A stretch of DNA of 6,430 nt, taken from the NCBI GenBank assembly GCA_964517215.1, contig CAZFBR010000202.1, positions 1 to 6,430 on the forward strand, read 5' to 3'. Shown here in pieces: positions 5,971 to 6,430 of this stretch (its first letter is position 1; every line of letters starts with the position of its first letter). Origin of the DNA: CAZFBR01 sp035353495 [NCBI: uncultured bacterium] (GTDB lineage Bacteria > DAOPZR01). Position numbers and translations under genes: made by a program. The notes under the pieces are model-generated. The model was not told the origin of the DNA, did no database searches, and saw only the letters and a program-made list of their open reading frames with translations.

Positions 5971-6430
5971 TCACGAATTCCACACGGTTTCGCGGTCGCC
6001 GTTCACAATCCGCCCGGCGCATTCGTACCCCTGCATGAAGGCATGGTCCATGTTGCCGATCTCATAGCGCCAGCCGCCGAACCGGCCGCGCGAATAGATC
6101 TGCGCCGCCTCGAGCGCGGCATGCACGCGCGGCAGCGCCTCGCGCAGGCCGAGCACCGGCACGGGATAGATGGCGGGCACGGGCCAGAACCAGCGCGACA
6201 CAATCTTGCGCACCTCGCCATGCGCGAGGATGCCCGCATGTCGCAGGCCGGCAACCGCCGCGTCGAGCATCTCCTCCTGCCGCACCGGCTGACCCGGCGG
6301 CACGGTCGTCTCCACCATATACGCCGCGTAGCGTCCGGCATCGCCGTCGGGAACATTGCCCGCCGCATACTGATGGAACCACGTGAGCCGGTAGAAGCCC
6401 GGCGGGTTCTCGGGAAAGTACGACCAGCAG
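5971..6430 (-). CDS. FAD-dependent oxidoreductase, protoporphyrinogen-oxidase/UDP-galactopyranose-mutase-like (5'-truncated by window edge)
   Basis: This is the C-terminal 152 residues of a flavoprotein; the gene enters from the right edge and its N-terminal Rossmann motif is outside the window. The visible part opens with CWSYFPENPPGFYRLTWFHQ (1-20) and ends with a characteristic flavin-contacting block, IYSRGRFGGWRYEIGNMDHA (visible about 111-130), then FMQGYECAGRIV. Such C-termini occur in amine-oxidase/protoporphyrinogen-oxidase-like and UDP-galactopyranose-mutase-like proteins, many of which sit in polysaccharide loci. Known relatives oxidise substrates or isomerise sugar nucleotides using bound FAD; which applies here cannot be decided. 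The ATG at 6318 is internal, because conserved sequence continues upstream in frame. The stop TGA (5973-5971) follows VWNS at a normal family end. The same-strand glycosyltransferase downstream supports a glycan role by context only. Confidence 0.82.
   Translation of the reverse strand, partial: CWSYFPENPPGFYRLTWFHQYAAGNVPDGDAGRYAAYMVETTVPPGQPVRQEEMLDAAVAGLRHAGILAHGEVRKIVSRWFWPVPAIYPVPVLGLREALPRVHAALEAAQIYSRGRFGGWRYEIGNMDHAFMQGYECAGRIVNGDRETVWNS

Noticed and set aside
5834-6022. A 62-codon minus-strand frame spanning the gap before the glycosyltransferase
   Set aside because: It overlaps the end of the oxidoreductase gene in another frame, has no clear ribosome site or domain, and its end at the GTGA near 5837 is likely coincidental.
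4806-6038. A 410-codon open frame on the plus strand opposite the glycosyltransferase
   Set aside because: The minus strand carries complete GT2 motifs; the plus-strand translation is Arg/Pro/Ala/Gln-rich low-complexity shadow sequence.

Overview
The window is GC-rich bacterial DNA with dense, short-gapped genes and clear Shine-Dalgarno sites. The gene content (ABC-2 exporter with a periplasmic GldG-type domain, YaiI/DUF188 protein, GT2 glycosyltransferase) fits a high-GC Gram-negative bacterium, most likely a proteobacterium, but the sequence alone does not fix the taxon.

Region 1 (1-4409, + strand) is one probable operon. It holds the C-terminal part of an ABC transporter ATPase of the GldA/DUF4162 type (upstream part outside the window), a 721-residue protein fusing a GldF-type ABC-2 permease to a GldG-type periplasmic auxiliary domain, a membrane-anchored DUF4340 protein, and a 99-residue CxxC/coiled-coil protein of unknown function. 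The first three form a recurrent, poorly characterised 'Gld-like' ABC module. The ATPase would drive the membrane half, while the GldG and DUF4340 parts sit outside the inner membrane as likely substrate- or envelope-facing domains. Outside Bacteroidetes gliding motility the substrate is unknown. A GC-rich double hairpin lies between the fusion gene and the DUF4340 gene.

Region 2 (4410-4470) is the convergent gap between the two gene blocks. It is almost filled by a 55-nt near-perfect hairpin with 18-nt perfectly complementary arms, which looks like an inserted palindromic repeat (REP/MITE type). The right arm runs into the last codons of the minus-strand gene and supplies its stop codon.

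Region 3 (4471-6430, - strand) reads right to left: the C-terminal part of an FAD-dependent oxidoreductase (protoporphyrinogen-oxidase/UDP-galactopyranose-mutase-like), a 133-nt gap with nested inverted repeats, a family 2 glycosyltransferase, and a YaiI/DUF188 protein that overlaps the glycosyltransferase by ATGA. The oxidoreductase plus GT2 pair suggests the edge of a surface-glycan locus, with the YaiI gene translationally coupled to it.

No rRNA, tRNA, CRISPR array or transposase gene is seen. The most unusual elements are the convergent-gap palindrome, the small cysteine-containing protein at the end of the exporter operon, and the nested inverted repeats before the glycosyltransferase.
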